Part shown: positions 1 to 8,083 of the stretch, one piece after another
Position numbering within the stretch: position 1 is the first letter of the stretch
How the letters are laid out: each line of letters opens with the position of its first letter
From: Gottfriedia acidiceleris
GTDB taxonomy: Bacteria > Bacillota > Bacilli > Bacillales > Bacillaceae_G
Length of the DNA stretch: 64,000 nucleotides
NCBI RefSeq assembly: GCF_004138285.1
Contig: NZ_SCFN01000004.1
Location: 372,001-436,000, forward strand
Reading direction: 5' to 3'
Translations under genes and position numbers: made by a program
The notes under the pieces: model-generated
What the model was told of the DNA's origin: nothing
Database searches by the model: none
What the model saw: the letters and a program-made list of their open reading frames with translations, nothing else

Positions 1-688
1 CTAACTCAAAAAGCAAGCTGCTTCTATTTGATTTAAGAACAACATTCTTTGAATTCATTTTTGATATTTTTTGTAGTGTTTTATAGTCCGAGTTTTTATA
101 CATAACTATTTTGGAATTTGTTAAATCGCTAGGAGCAACTGAATCATATGTATAAAAAGGTGATTTCTTTCCAACTGCAATACACATATGTCCTTTATGT
201 AAATGTTGAAATTCAATGAATTTTTCCTTTTTTAATTCTTCAAGTGTAGCAGGAATAAGAGCAAAATCGTAATCTTGTTTTATAAAATTTTGAATAATAT
301 CAGCTGGGTTTTCTTCAACTACTTCAAATGAAACCTCATTTTGTTCCTCATTAAACTCTACCATTGTTTCTTGAAGAAGATAAGTAAAGGTAGGCGCTGT
401 TAAAATCTTCAAATGAGAATTACTTTTACTTTTAATATCATGAATTTCTTTATTAAGGTCTTTAATGGTACTTAATAATGTAATTGCCTTTGCTATGACT
501 ATTTGTCCTTCAAAAGTTGGTATTACACCTTGTTTTGATCGGTTAAAAATTTTTATTCCAAGCTCATTTTCTAACTGAGTAATTGATTGACTCATGCCAG
601 AAGGTGATATAAATAATTTTTCTGCAGCTTTTGTAATTGATCTTTCTTTAGCTGCGTAAACAATATGTTCCATCTGATCGAAATTCAT
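1..688 (-). CDS. LysR-family transcriptional regulator (3' end cut by window)
   Basis: The frame is open from an ATG at 688 to the left edge, giving about 229 residues without a stop. The first 60 residues form a LysR-type winged helix-turn-helix (MNFDQMEHIV, AAEKLFISPSGMSQSI, LENELGIKIFNR), followed by the start of the effector-binding domain. It closely resembles the LysR regulator at 53094 in the DNA-binding part (same start pattern MN[FL]D, F.ISPSGMSQSI versus HISVSAISQAI, and K.F.R..QG.IPT.EG). Both lie near dockerin-bearing S8 protease sequence, so they may be duplicated partners; that link is inference. The target genes and ligand cannot be read from the sequence. Confidence 0.9.
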   Translation of the reverse strand, partial: MNFDQMEHIVYAAKERSITKAAEKLFISPSGMSQSITQLENELGIKIFNRSKQGVIPTFEGQIVIAKAITLLSTIKDLNKEIHDIKSKSNSHLKILTAPTFTYLLQETMVEFNEEQNEVSFEVVEENPADIIQNFIKQDYDFALIPATLEELKKEKFIEFQHLHKGHMCIAVGKKSPFYTYDSVAPSDLTNSKIVMYKNSDYKTLQKISKMNSKNVVLKSNRSSLLFEL

Positions 689-811
689 GTTACACCACTC
701 TCTTTGTAGAACAGATATATTAATTTTATCTTATTTTCGAATTAAATGCATCATTCTTAGTATTAGCTATATGTAATCTAACATACTTATTGATACAGAA
801 TAAAAATTTAA

Positions 812-846
812 AAGAGAAGCCAAATGAGCGGCTTCTCTTTTTTTGA
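812..846. terminator. Intrinsic terminator hairpin
   Basis: Inverted repeat AGAGAAGCC / GGCTTCTCT with a six-base loop, followed by a T-run on the + strand and an A-rich 5' flank, so it could also work on the - strand. It lies between the LysR gene and the protease remnant; for the remnant, which reads leftward, it is in the right place to be the old terminator. Confidence 0.7.
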
Positions 847-848
847 TA

Positions 849-1006
849 TTATTTTAAACCCAATTGAGTTAAAACATCATCAAGTGTGACACCTTTATAT
901 GATGTCTTAGCCTTAGGTGGATTTGGAACTGTACTATTTTGTAAACCGAAGTTTTTAACTATATAATCCATATCTTTTTTGTTTATTACACCATCGAAGT
1001 TCAGCT
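849..1006 (-). pseudogene. Remnant of a dockerin-bearing S8 protease C-terminus
   Basis: Reading leftward, the frame encodes NFDGVINKKDMDYIVKNFG, a short linker, and SYKGVTLDDVLTQLGLK before a TAA. This matches the last ~50 residues of the two giant proteases at 54688-63010 (NFDRVVDKKDMDYIIKNFG and SYKGATLDSILEQVGYK in the first). Only the second dockerin repeat and the tail remain. Directly upstream, the frame is closed by TGA and TAA, and nothing like the catalytic domain follows before the lipase genes. It is therefore the stump of a third paralogue, probably left by deletion. Confidence 0.85.
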
Positions 1007-1477
1007 CTCATTAAATCTTTGTTCGATTCCACTACAAACCACCTATGTAATAATATTATTGAAAAAAAAGAGCATGACGTAAATTGGGGAAATTTGAAAG
1101 TTCTTCTTTCATACTAAAGACTTAACTTTCTTTTCTTTCATTGAAACACATGTCGTAAATACAAATTTATTGTAGAAATATTAGTTTTTTTAATAGATAA
1201 TCACATTCACTTTACATAATTTGTAGTTTTTTGTAATTAAAAACCACTTGAAGTTGGGGGAAAATTATCGTTTACAATAATAAGTTGATTCATTAAAGTT
1301 AATATTTATTTTAAAAATTTTCGAAATACTACATTTGGACTATAAGAGATCTTAGAGCCTAGTAAGTAAGAATGCAGAAACGTTAAAAAAATTTAATAAA
1401 ACTTAATTTTTGATGACTAGAATACTATAAAAAACTCAAATCCTTGGATTACTTGGACTTGAGCAGAGCTTCTATTT
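1007..1477. other. AT-rich intergenic stretch, no gene seen
   Basis: No open frame with a ribosome binding site and no clear hairpin terminator. It contains two G-runs in similar context (TTGGGGAAA near 1073 and TTGGGGGAAAATT near 1256), resembling TTTGGGGAAAATT near 41527 upstream of the S8 protease; I cannot assign a role. It may include decayed sequence from the lost protease gene. Confidence 0.5.
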
Positions 1478-2329
1478 TCATTGATTTTTTTCAACACAGT
1501 TTCCTTTGTAAGGAACACATATTTTTTCATTTGGACAAAAACCAGGATTTTTAAAACATAATGCATTAGTATATACCGGATCGAGTCTACTGATTGTATT
1601 AAAATAGCACCCAATATAATGATTACGAGCTATACTATTTAATTGAAAAGAAACCGGATACTTATTATTTACATGTTGATAGTATAAACCTTTAGCCGTA
1701 AATGGTGGAGGATATGCTTCTGCTGGTAGAGTAGGAATGATGTCATGGACATTGAAAATACGTACACTGTTCCATACTATCTGATTAAATCGATAAGCAA
1801 ACTCAGGGTCTGCCACACGAGGGCTACCAAAGGTATAAACAGAAGGATTCTCAAAATCAGTGTTCACCGCAATATCAAAAGAGGATAAGACAGCCAATGC
1901 TCCTCCTAAACTATAACCTGTTATTAAAAGTTTTTTATTCGGTGAAAGTTTCATTAATTCTCTAATCATTTCATTTCTAGCGGATTGATAAATACATGTA
2001 AATCCTCGATGAGTTTTCCCAACATTTTCAACAAAAGGGTAATCTACTTGATACAAGTCTTGATCTGATTCGTTATCTTTAAATGAGTCTGTACCCCTAA
2101 AAGCGATAACGATTTCATTTTTTGATTCTGCAAGAAACCCAAATGGCTCAGCCTCAGGCTCTTCAACTCCTGCAAATGCATAAATTATATGGCGAAGTTC
2201 AAATCCTCTAGGTAAGATAATTTCACCTTTTTCATTTTCTATAAGCTGATTGGACTGATAGCACATTGCAGCAAGTAATATTGCGTCCTTACTATTAAAA
2301 ATATTCTCAACTCGTGAGTTATTCATCAT
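1478..2329 (-). CDS. Class 3 (alpha/beta hydrolase) lipase-like protein
   Basis: 283 residues of the lipase_3 fold, which cleaves acyl esters. The nucleophile elbow is intact (ITGYSLGGALA, serine of GxSxG), the GSPRVADPEF segment carries the likely catalytic Asp, and RNHYIGCY the likely catalytic His. The C-terminus is Cys-rich (six Cys in the last ~35 residues, NPGFCPNEKIC), suggesting disulfides or metal binding, but no signal peptide is visible. It is the second gene of a two-gene unit: its ATG overlaps the upstream paralogue's stop (TAATG), implying translational coupling. Substrate is unknown; family assignment is firm. Confidence 0.88.
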   Translation of the reverse strand: MMNNSRVENIFNSKDAILLAAMCYQSNQLIENEKGEIILPRGFELRHIIYAFAGVEEPEAEPFGFLAESKNEIVIAFRGTDSFKDNESDQDLYQVDYPFVENVGKTHRGFTCIYQSARNEMIRELMKLSPNKKLLITGYSLGGALAVLSSFDIAVNTDFENPSVYTFGSPRVADPEFAYRFNQIVWNSVRIFNVHDIIPTLPAEAYPPPFTAKGLYYQHVNNKYPVSFQLNSIARNHYIGCYFNTISRLDPVYTNALCFKNPGFCPNEKICVPYKGNCVEKNQ

Positions 2330-3195
2330 TAACTACCACCTTTTTTAATACAAGGCTTTGGACAGTTACAAGTTCGCTGAAATGGAAAACATATTTCTGA
2401 ATTTGGACAAAAACCAGGGTTTCTTAAGCATAATTCCGTAGAATAATTAGGATTCAATTTACTTAAATTTTTAAAATAGCACCCAATTCCATCATTTCGA
2501 GGCGTATCATTCAACTGGAAGGAAATTGGATACTTTGTATTCACATGTTGATAATATATTCCTTCTTCTGTAAATGGTGGGGGATAAAATTTTTCTGGGA
2601 AAGTTGGAAAAGAATCATGAATATTTACGATTCTTTTACTTTTTTTCACTTCCTTATTAAATTGATAAACAAAATCAGGATCACCTACTCGAGGACTGCC
2701 ATAAGTATAAATGGAGGCATTCTTAAATTTTGAATTCACTTCAATATCTAATGCAGCTAATATTGCCAACGCTCCACCATAGTTATGGCCAGTGATAAAA
2801 AGCTTTTTGTTCTTAGAAAGTTTGTTTAATTCTTTAAATAATTTGTTTCTCATAGATTGATAAATACATGTAAAACCCCGAGAAGTTTTACCACTATTTT
2901 CAACAAATGGATAATCTACTTGAAGGATGTCATACGCTGCAATAAGGTCTGCAGGATAAGAAGCGTACCCTCTAAACGCGACAATTATCTGCTCCTTTGA
3001 TTCAGCAATAAAACCAAATACCTCATTTGAAGGATTCTCTACGTTTACATCAGCATAAATAATATATTTTAGCTCGTAGCCTTTTGGTAAAGTAATTGTT
3101 CCATTAAAGAAGAGTAAATACGTTTGATAGCTGAATGCAGCAAGTAATATAGCCTCTTCACTATTCAAAATATGCCTTTTTCCTGAGAGATTCAT
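2329..3195 (-). CDS. Lipase_3 paralogue lacking catalytic Ser and His (probable pseudoenzyme)
   Basis: 288 residues, clearly homologous along its whole length to the next gene (1478-2329), including the Cys-rich tail NPGFCPNSEIC, which here is longer (CNCPKPC). The nucleophile elbow reads ITGHNYGGALA, so the GxSxG serine codon is replaced by AAC (Asn). The position of the putative catalytic His (RNHYIGCY in the paralogue) reads RNDGIGCY. The Asp segment GSPRVGDPDF is kept. The reading frame is undamaged, so the protein is probably made but not hydrolytic; a binding or regulatory role is inference. It is the first gene of the pair. Confidence 0.87.
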   Translation of the reverse strand: MNLSGKRHILNSEEAILLAAFSYQTYLLFFNGTITLPKGYELKYIIYADVNVENPSNEVFGFIAESKEQIIVAFRGYASYPADLIAAYDILQVDYPFVENSGKTSRGFTCIYQSMRNKLFKELNKLSKNKKLFITGHNYGGALAILAALDIEVNSKFKNASIYTYGSPRVGDPDFVYQFNKEVKKSKRIVNIHDSFPTFPEKFYPPPFTEEGIYYQHVNTKYPISFQLNDTPRNDGIGCYFKNLSKLNPNYSTELCLRNPGFCPNSEICFPFQRTCNCPKPCIKKGGS

Positions 3196-3411
3196 ATTTT
3201 TACACCCTCTACTATAATTTGTCTAAACAGTATACGGGGCAACGAAAATAGATCCTAGCCCTTTTCCAGATTTATTCACATTTATCTTTACTTTCATAGA
3301 TGCAATTTAGGTGCTAATGCAAAACTCCACACTTGTTGATTTAAATTTTTTGATTTTTGAGATGAGGTTTTCGAATTATGATCTTCCATTCTAATTGATC
3401 ATCTCCCATAG

Positions 3412-3852
3412 CTAACCTAATTTATTTTTTGTAAAAAAATAAAGGAACCATACAGCATGATTTTGCTCATCTTTTGCTGCTCTATTAAAAGCATTTTTTA
3501 TGAATTGATTTGATGTTTCATCTGAAATGCTTAAGTAAAAGTCAACTGTTTCTTGCTCATCCTTTAGTGCAAACTCCAAACCTTCAATATAAGTATCAGG
3601 ACAATTTTCAGATACTTTAGCCTGTGGATGTCTACCTGTTAAGCTAGTATAAATTGAGACAAATTGGTTGTAATGTTTAATTTCATCCTCCTTTATTTCC
3701 AAAATTATTTTGCGTTCATTTTTATTCTTTGTCATATCCGCTAATTTTGTATAGCAACTAATTGCTGAATATTCACCATTTATCGCTTTTTCAATGTCAT
3801 TAATTAATTTTTGATTTCTAAACAAACCACCATAATCTTGATAATAATTCAT
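3412..3852 (-). CDS. Ferritin-like di-iron family protein
   Basis: 146 residues predicted to form a four-helix bundle. Four metal-ligand motifs are visible in order: E27 in GEYSAIS, E57xxH60 (EIKH), E99/E101 in DEQETVDFY, and E129xxH132 (EQNH). This is the E / ExxH / E / ExxH pattern of rubrerythrin- and ferritin-like di-iron proteins. No rubredoxin CxxC domain is present. Such proteins often handle peroxide or iron, but no activity can be claimed here. It is preceded by GGGTGAT as ribosome binding site and appears monocistronic. Confidence 0.8.
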   Translation of the reverse strand: MNYYQDYGGLFRNQKLINDIEKAINGEYSAISCYTKLADMTKNKNERKIILEIKEDEIKHYNQFVSIYTSLTGRHPQAKVSENCPDTYIEGLEFALKDEQETVDFYLSISDETSNQFIKNAFNRAAKDEQNHAVWFLYFFTKNKLG

Positions 3853-4012
3853 AACATCACCCTTTTTATTTAAATTAATTAGGTAAAGTTATATTTTTAT
3901 AAATTTATACCTCGTATATTGTATGACTCATTCCTAGATATTAAGAATATTTTTTAAATGATGACGAATCCATAATAAGCAAATTTCAAACTATTTACGT
4001 AAACTCATAGAA

Positions 4013-4046
4013 ATAAAAAAGAGCCTATAAAAGACTCTATTTTTCT
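4013..4046 (-). terminator. Likely terminator after the MarR gene
   Basis: Imperfect inverted repeat (AGAGCC...GACTCT) with A-run and T-run on either side, just beyond the stop of the MarR gene. Confidence 0.5.
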
Positions 4047-4056
4047 CTATCTTAAA

Positions 4057-4482
4057 TTATTTTATTGATTCAATTTGAATTGCAGCTTGAAAGGTATGTG
4101 ACGTTATTTGTTTTGCTAAGTCCTCTCCAAGTATTTCTACATAGCGCTTATACAAGTTTTTCCAACATATTTTAATATCTTCTTGGATCGCTATTCCTTT
4201 ATCAGTTAGATTAACTAATGTTAATTTCCCTTCACTTTTTCGCTCCACAAGTTTTTTGACTTCTAATTTATCTACAAATCTTGTTGTAGTTGAAGGCGCA
4301 ATGTGCAAAATATTACTTAAATCTGTTTGAGTAATACTTGGTTGTTCATAAACAGCCATTAATAAAAATGCGTAAGTTGGAGAAATGCCAAGTGGAGCAA
4401 ATTCCTCTTCTGCCATCTTATTCATTAATCTGGCCAAATGATTAGCAGTAAAGTATAAACAATTACTAAAATATTGTTCCAT
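4057..4482 (-). CDS. MarR-family transcriptional regulator
   Basis: 141 residues from the ATG at 4482, which has GGAG nine bases upstream; a longer frame to 4536 exists but runs through the operator. The winged-helix region (about 30-100) shows the family pattern: SITQTDLSNILHIAPSTTTRFVDKLEVKKLVERK...LTLVNLTDKG. No conserved redox Cys pair is obvious. It lies beside a flavodoxin-fold NAD(P)H oxidoreductase, and both genes carry the same palindromic element in their promoters (TTTGTATATACAA and TTTGTACATACAAA), so it very likely represses itself and that gene. Confidence 0.88.
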   Translation of the reverse strand: MEQYFSNCLYFTANHLARLMNKMAEEEFAPLGISPTYAFLLMAVYEQPSITQTDLSNILHIAPSTTTRFVDKLEVKKLVERKSEGKLTLVNLTDKGIAIQEDIKICWKNLYKRYVEILGEDLAKQITSHTFQAAIQIESIK

Positions 4483-4503
4483 TTGCTCAGCTCCTGAATT
4501 CTC

Positions 4504-4520
4504 TTGTTTGTATATACAAC
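4504..4520. promoter_or_regulatory. Putative MarR operator upstream of its own gene
   Basis: Palindrome TTGTATATACAA within TTGTTTGTATATACAAC. The same element, with C for T in the centre, lies upstream of the adjacent oxidoreductase gene (5144-5165). Two copies in front of a regulator and its neighbour is the normal arrangement for a MarR autorepressor. Confidence 0.65.
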
Positions 4521-4583
4521 TTACAAAATAAAACAATGTTTTGTCAATAAGTTCTTAAAACAAATGTTAACAGCATTTTATAT

Positions 4584-5120
4584 TTAACGATTTCCACGTA
4601 AATTCGGATTTGTAATATATGAAGCTAACTCTTCAGCACTTTCTTGAAGTTTCTCATCTGTTAAATTCATAACTCCCTGTAGTAAAAATGTAGGTAAAAA
4701 GTGCATTCCACATAAGTTTGCAGTAGCTTGTAATGGTCGAGTTAATTCACTCATCGAGTAATGATTATATCCACCTGCTTGATATGCAAGTGCAGGTCCA
4801 CCTGTCGAGATCGCAAGTATTAATTCTTTTCCTCGCAGTTTAGTACCTTCAGATCCGTAAGCAAATCCATAGCTTAACACAGAATCTTGCCATTGTTTTA
4901 ATAATGCAGGCGTACTATACCAGTATAGCGGGAACTGAAATACAATTCGATCATGATCTAATAATAATTTTTGTTCTTTTTCTACATCAATTTCAAAATT
5001 TGGATAGCTTGCATATATGTTTTGAATTGTAACATCCTCTTGTTGAAGACGATTCATCCATGCCTTATTAACTTTTGATTGTTCGATATTTGGATGTGCA
5101 ACGATAACTAAAGTTTTCAT
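4584..5120 (-). CDS. NAD(P)H oxidoreductase, flavodoxin-2 fold (YwrO/KefF/MdaB-like)
   Basis: 178 residues from the ATG at 5120, preceded by AAAGGAGA; the in-frame extension to 5156 overlaps the operator and lacks such a site. The N-terminus MKTLVIVAHPNIEQSKVNKAW is the FMN phosphate-binding strand-loop of flavodoxin_2 proteins, with the second family motif FQFPLYWYSTPALLKQWQD and the ISTGGP loop. Proteins of this kind are FMN or FAD quinone/azo reductases acting in the cytosol against electrophiles. A MarR regulator sits immediately downstream and shares its operator, pointing to induction by a quinone- or electrophile-like signal (inference). Confidence 0.88.
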   Translation of the reverse strand: MKTLVIVAHPNIEQSKVNKAWMNRLQQEDVTIQNIYASYPNFEIDVEKEQKLLLDHDRIVFQFPLYWYSTPALLKQWQDSVLSYGFAYGSEGTKLRGKELILAISTGGPALAYQAGGYNHYSMSELTRPLQATANLCGMHFLPTFLLQGVMNLTDEKLQESAEELASYITNPNLRGNR

Positions 5121-5141
5121 ATAAATTCTCCTTTGTGTTTT

Positions 5142-5169
5142 CACTTGTTTGTACATACAAATATAAGTG
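5142..5169. promoter_or_regulatory. Putative MarR operator upstream of the oxidoreductase
   Basis: Extended dyad: CACTT...AAGTG flanking the core TTTGTACATACAAA. The core is nearly identical to the palindrome in front of the MarR gene at 4504-4520. It lies 25-50 bases upstream of the oxidoreductase start, where a repressor would block transcription. Confidence 0.65.
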
Positions 5170-5228
5170 TATTTAATAAATTTAGCAAGTATTTAATCAG
5201 TTACTTCAATGCTTCAATAAGTAAAATT

Positions 5229-5266
5229 AAAAAAGCATGAAATTTTAATAATTTCATGCTTTTTTA
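5229..5266 (-). terminator. Intrinsic terminator of kimA
   Basis: Strong hairpin AAAAAGCATGAAAT / ATTTCATGCTTTTTT with a short AT loop. It abuts the stop codon of kimA at 5267, and is symmetric enough to act on both strands. Confidence 0.85.
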
Positions 5267-7171
5267 CTATTTCCTCAAATGATATGGAACCGTTGTTATG
5301 ACGACATCTTTCTGACTAATCAACCAAAGTCGAAGTAAAAGTGCCGTTTGATTATGTAGCAGATTATGCCACCATTTTTTTGGAATAAATTGTGGAATCA
5401 CAATTTGAACGTGACTATTAGGTGAGTTTCCTTCTATTAATTTAATGAATCTTGAAAGTGGTGCAAGTACTGAACGATACGGGCTTTTTAGAACGACTAA
5501 GCGACATGGATTACCCCATTCTTCCCATTTTTCTTCCATTCTCTCAATTGATTCATCGTCAAATCCAACATAAACAGCTATCGGTTCTGTTGCAATACCT
5601 TTTGCAAATGATAATGTATTATGAACAACTCGATGTGTTCCTGAAACTAATACAACAGTTATGACTTTATTTGCTTCCGGTTTGAAAGAACTTAAATCAA
5701 TACGTAATTCACTTGCTACATTTTGATAATGTTTATATATTGCTAAAGAAAAGAAAATAATTGTTGGAATTACGACTAAAACAACCCAAGCTCCATCTAT
5801 AAATTTAGTAACTGCAAATATAACAGTAACAACAGATGTTACGATTAAACCTATAATATTTACTGCTAATTTGACTTGCCAATTCGGTCCTTTTACTCGT
5901 TTCCATCTTCTCGTTAAACCTAATTGAGCAATTGTAAAAGATAAAAACACACCAATTGCGTAAAGTGGAATAAGTGCATTTGTATGAGCTTGGAATGCAA
6001 TGATTAATATACTAGCTGCTGCGGCAAGCGCAATAATTCCATTTGAGTAACCTAAACGATCTCCTCTGTTTGTAAATCCTCTAGGTAAAAAACCATCAGC
6101 CGCAACAATCGCTGCTAACTGAGAAAATCCTGTAAAAGTTGAATTTGCTGCTAATATTAAGATGATAAATGTAAACCATATAATGACTTGATAAAGTATC
6201 CCGTGACCAAAATACACCTTTATTAATTGAGATAACATCGTATCATTTGGATTAGGTGAAATTCCGTTCACATATAAATGATATGCAAAGCCTAAAAGTG
6301 TAATTGAAGTTATAACTCCTAGTGCTATATATGTTTTAATTGCATTTTTTTGACGAGGTTCTCTAAAAACTGGTACTGCATTTGAAATAGTTTCAATACC
6401 TGTTAAAGCTGAACATGCAGAACTAAATGCTTTTAAGACAAGTAATATACTTAATCCTTGTGGAACTGTACCAAATGTAGGTGTATGATGCTGTACAAAT
6501 CCATTTTGGAATTCATCAAAGAATCCAGTAAAAATCAAAAGTAACATACAAACCATAAAGCCAAATGTTGGCCACGCAAATATTTTAGCTGATTCAGCAA
6601 CCCCACGAAGATTTACAACTAATAATAAAAATACACAAAAAATAGCTAAAACCGTTTCATAAGGTGCAACAGCTGGGTATGCAGATGACACAGCTTCAAG
6701 AGCAGCAGAAACTGATACGGCTACAGTTAAAATATAATCAACTAATAGCGAACTCGAAGCAACTAGTGAAACCCAACGAGGTTTGAAATTGTCTTTTGCA
6801 ATTGCATAAGCCCCACCACCACTAGGATAAGCTAATATCCCCATAATATAAGAAAGAATTAGAATCCCCAGTAAAAGAACGGTTGCTATTGTAATCGGTA
6901 TGATATACCAGTGTGCTTTTGCCCCGAGACCTATTAGCTCTGTCATTCCTGCCTCTGGTCCATAGGAAACAGACGAATACAAATCTGCTGCAAGTATAGG
7001 TAAGGCAATAAACCAAATTAACTTATTATGCTGAGCATGTATTTCTGCAGTTCTCATTGGCCTACCAATAAATACACGTTTAACACTGTTAAAATTTGCA
7101 ACTGAGTAATAAATTCCAAAAATTGCTAAAATAAAAAGTCCAAGTTCTATATAATCGGACGGATGATGCAT
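5267..7171 (-). CDS. kimA: KimA-type high-affinity K+:H+ importer
   Basis: 634 residues of the APC superfamily with about twelve membrane segments in the first ~465 residues and a soluble C-terminal region of ~170 residues, the layout of Bacillus KimA (formerly YdaO). Visible family motifs include AADLYSSVSYGPEA near the first unwound helix, YPSGGGAYA, and SALTGIETISNAVPVFREP. KimA imports K+ with protons at low external K+ and is shut at high c-di-AMP. The gene is preceded by a full c-di-AMP riboswitch and terminator (7203-7378), which independently supports the assignment. GGGAGAAATTC precedes the ATG. Confidence 0.95.
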   Translation of the reverse strand: MHHPSDYIELGLFILAIFGIYYSVANFNSVKRVFIGRPMRTAEIHAQHNKLIWFIALPILAADLYSSVSYGPEAGMTELIGLGAKAHWYIIPITIATVLLLGILILSYIMGILAYPSGGGAYAIAKDNFKPRWVSLVASSSLLVDYILTVAVSVSAALEAVSSAYPAVAPYETVLAIFCVFLLLVVNLRGVAESAKIFAWPTFGFMVCMLLLIFTGFFDEFQNGFVQHHTPTFGTVPQGLSILLVLKAFSSACSALTGIETISNAVPVFREPRQKNAIKTYIALGVITSITLLGFAYHLYVNGISPNPNDTMLSQLIKVYFGHGILYQVIIWFTFIILILAANSTFTGFSQLAAIVAADGFLPRGFTNRGDRLGYSNGIIALAAAASILIIAFQAHTNALIPLYAIGVFLSFTIAQLGLTRRWKRVKGPNWQVKLAVNIIGLIVTSVVTVIFAVTKFIDGAWVVLVVIPTIIFFSLAIYKHYQNVASELRIDLSSFKPEANKVITVVLVSGTHRVVHNTLSFAKGIATEPIAVYVGFDDESIERMEEKWEEWGNPCRLVVLKSPYRSVLAPLSRFIKLIEGNSPNSHVQIVIPQFIPKKWWHNLLHNQTALLLRLWLISQKDVVITTVPYHLRK

Positions 7172-7202
7172 GAATTTCTCCCCTTTTCTTTAAAAAAGCA
7201 TA

Positions 7203-7232
7203 CAAAAAAACACTAAGCTTTACTTAGTGTTT
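7203..7232 (-). terminator. Riboswitch expression-platform terminator of kimA
   Basis: Hairpin AACACTAAG / CTTAGTGTT followed by seven T on the - strand, between the aptamer and the kimA ribosome binding site. Position fits an OFF switch that terminates when c-di-AMP is bound. Confidence 0.9.
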
Positions 7233-7262
7233 GCAAACAAGACTAAATAAACCCCCTTCTTT

Positions 7263-7378
7263 AAATGCTTACGAGGTTAGCTGTCGGATTCGGGATTAAA
7301 GAATACCCCTACCTTTACAAAAAGGATTCACCCCAATAAAGAAATGGTTCCCCCGCTCTTTTTAAGATTAAGCAACTA
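7263..7378 (-). promoter_or_regulatory. c-di-AMP riboswitch (ydaO class) upstream of kimA
   Basis: On the - strand, the ydaO-class consensus blocks appear in order: GCGGGGGAACCA, TTGGGGTGAATCC, a variable GGTAGGGGTATT arm, then CCGACAGCTAACCTCGTA. GCTTA and TAAGC at the ends can close the P1 helix. A terminator follows at 7203-7232. A plausible promoter lies upstream (TTTACA at 7411-7416 and TCTAAT at 7388-7393, 17 bases apart). Confidence 0.95.
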
Positions 7379-7387
7379 TGGTTATGA

Positions 7388-7416
7388 ATTAGAAAAATAT
7401 AGAATTTAAATGTAAA
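7388..7416 (-). promoter_or_regulatory. Probable sigma-A promoter of kimA transcript
   Basis: Reading leftward, TTTACA, 17 bases, TCTAAT, ten bases ahead of the riboswitch aptamer. Confidence 0.55.
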
Positions 7417-7512
7417 TATATAACTTCAAGATAAATTTGTAAAGAGACTTTTTTAAAATTTACAATAGAATTTTTGAAACTCAAAATAAGAGTAACCCTA
7501 ATCCCGCTATTA

Positions 7513-7701
7513 TTAGCGTACTTGATTCCAAACGATTTGTTGTGACTTACCCGTAGCTAAAGAATTCGTTAATACGTTTTGCACTTCTGTTTGATTAAAC
7601 GTAGAGATTTTTTTATTAGCTTCTGACATATTTGTTTCGTAACCCGTCAATAAAATAGATAATCCACATCCAACTACTAAAGTTAAAATTTCTTTTTTCA
7701 T
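7513..7701 (-). CDS. Small exported peptide, copy 2 (lipobox-like site without Cys)
   Basis: 62 residues with a good ribosome binding site (GAGAGGAG). A positively charged start (MKK) and a hydrophobic stretch to residue ~19 form a signal peptide, ending in SILLTGYETN. The site looks like a lipobox LTGC in which Cys has become Tyr (TAC; TGC would differ by one base). The mature part carries FNQTEVQNVLTNSLATGKSQQIVWNQVR. It is about 80% identical to the neighbouring copy at 7810-7998. I do not recognise a family. The C-terminus could be processed, but nothing shows it. Confidence 0.7.
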   Translation of the reverse strand: MKKEILTLVVGCGLSILLTGYETNMSEANKKISTFNQTEVQNVLTNSLATGKSQQIVWNQVR

Positions 7702-7809
7702 TTTGTATTCTCCTCTCGATTATTTTCAAATAAAAAAACCATGACCAATGGCCGTGGTTTGACGTTCGTTTTTTAACGTAAGACCAACTTTTAGAACTTT
7801 CGCGACTAA

Positions 7810-7998
7810 TTATCGCACTTGATTCCATACGATCTCTTGTGCTTTATCAACTGCTAAAGTATTTGTTAACACGTTTTGTACCTCAGTTTGATTAAACATA
7901 GAGATCTTTTTATTAACTTCTGACTTATTCGTTTCGTACCCTGTCAGTAAAATAGAAAATCCACATCCAACTACTAAAGATAAGATTGCTTTTTTCAT
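7810..7998 (-). CDS. Small exported peptide, copy 1 (lipobox-like site without Cys)
   Basis: 62 residues from the ATG at 7998, preceded by AAAGGAGAA; the frame is open further upstream but runs through the leader hairpin. Signal peptide MKKAILSLVVGCGFSILLTGY, then FNQTEVQNVLTNTLAVDKAQEIVWNQVR. As in the other copy, LLTGY replaces an expected LLTGC lipobox, so both copies changed before duplication or are under selection as they are. It has its own sigma-A promoter (8084-8112), a leader hairpin and two cre-like sites upstream. No recognised family. Confidence 0.72.
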   Translation of the reverse strand: MKKAILSLVVGCGFSILLTGYETNKSEVNKKISMFNQTEVQNVLTNTLAVDKAQEIVWNQVR

Positions 7999-8029
7999 TT
8001 TGATTTCTCCTTTCGTAATTTTTACATAT

Positions 8030-8058
8030 AAAAAACCATGACCAATGGCCGTGGTTTG
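8030..8058 (-). terminator. Leader terminator/attenuator before the small peptide gene
   Basis: On the - strand ACCACGGCC-ATT-GGTCATGGT followed by six T lies between the promoter (8084-8112) and the ribosome binding site. An upstream hairpin ACGTT / AACGT and a GGTC that can pair with GGCC could compete. The same element is repeated in front of the second copy (near 7735-7760). Confidence 0.6.
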
Positions 8059-8083
8059 ACGTTCGTTTTTAAACGTAAGACCA

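Noticed and set aside
1417-1614. 65-codon leftward frame at the end of the first lipase
   Set aside because: Out-of-phase overlap with the lipase gene; no start signal.
6822-7016. 64-codon frame inside kimA
   Set aside because: Overlaps the well-supported KimA reading frame on the same strand in another phase.
7903-7998. VVGC in the small peptides as the real lipobox
   Set aside because: The Cys is at residue 12, leaving too short a hydrophobic core for a lipoprotein signal peptide.
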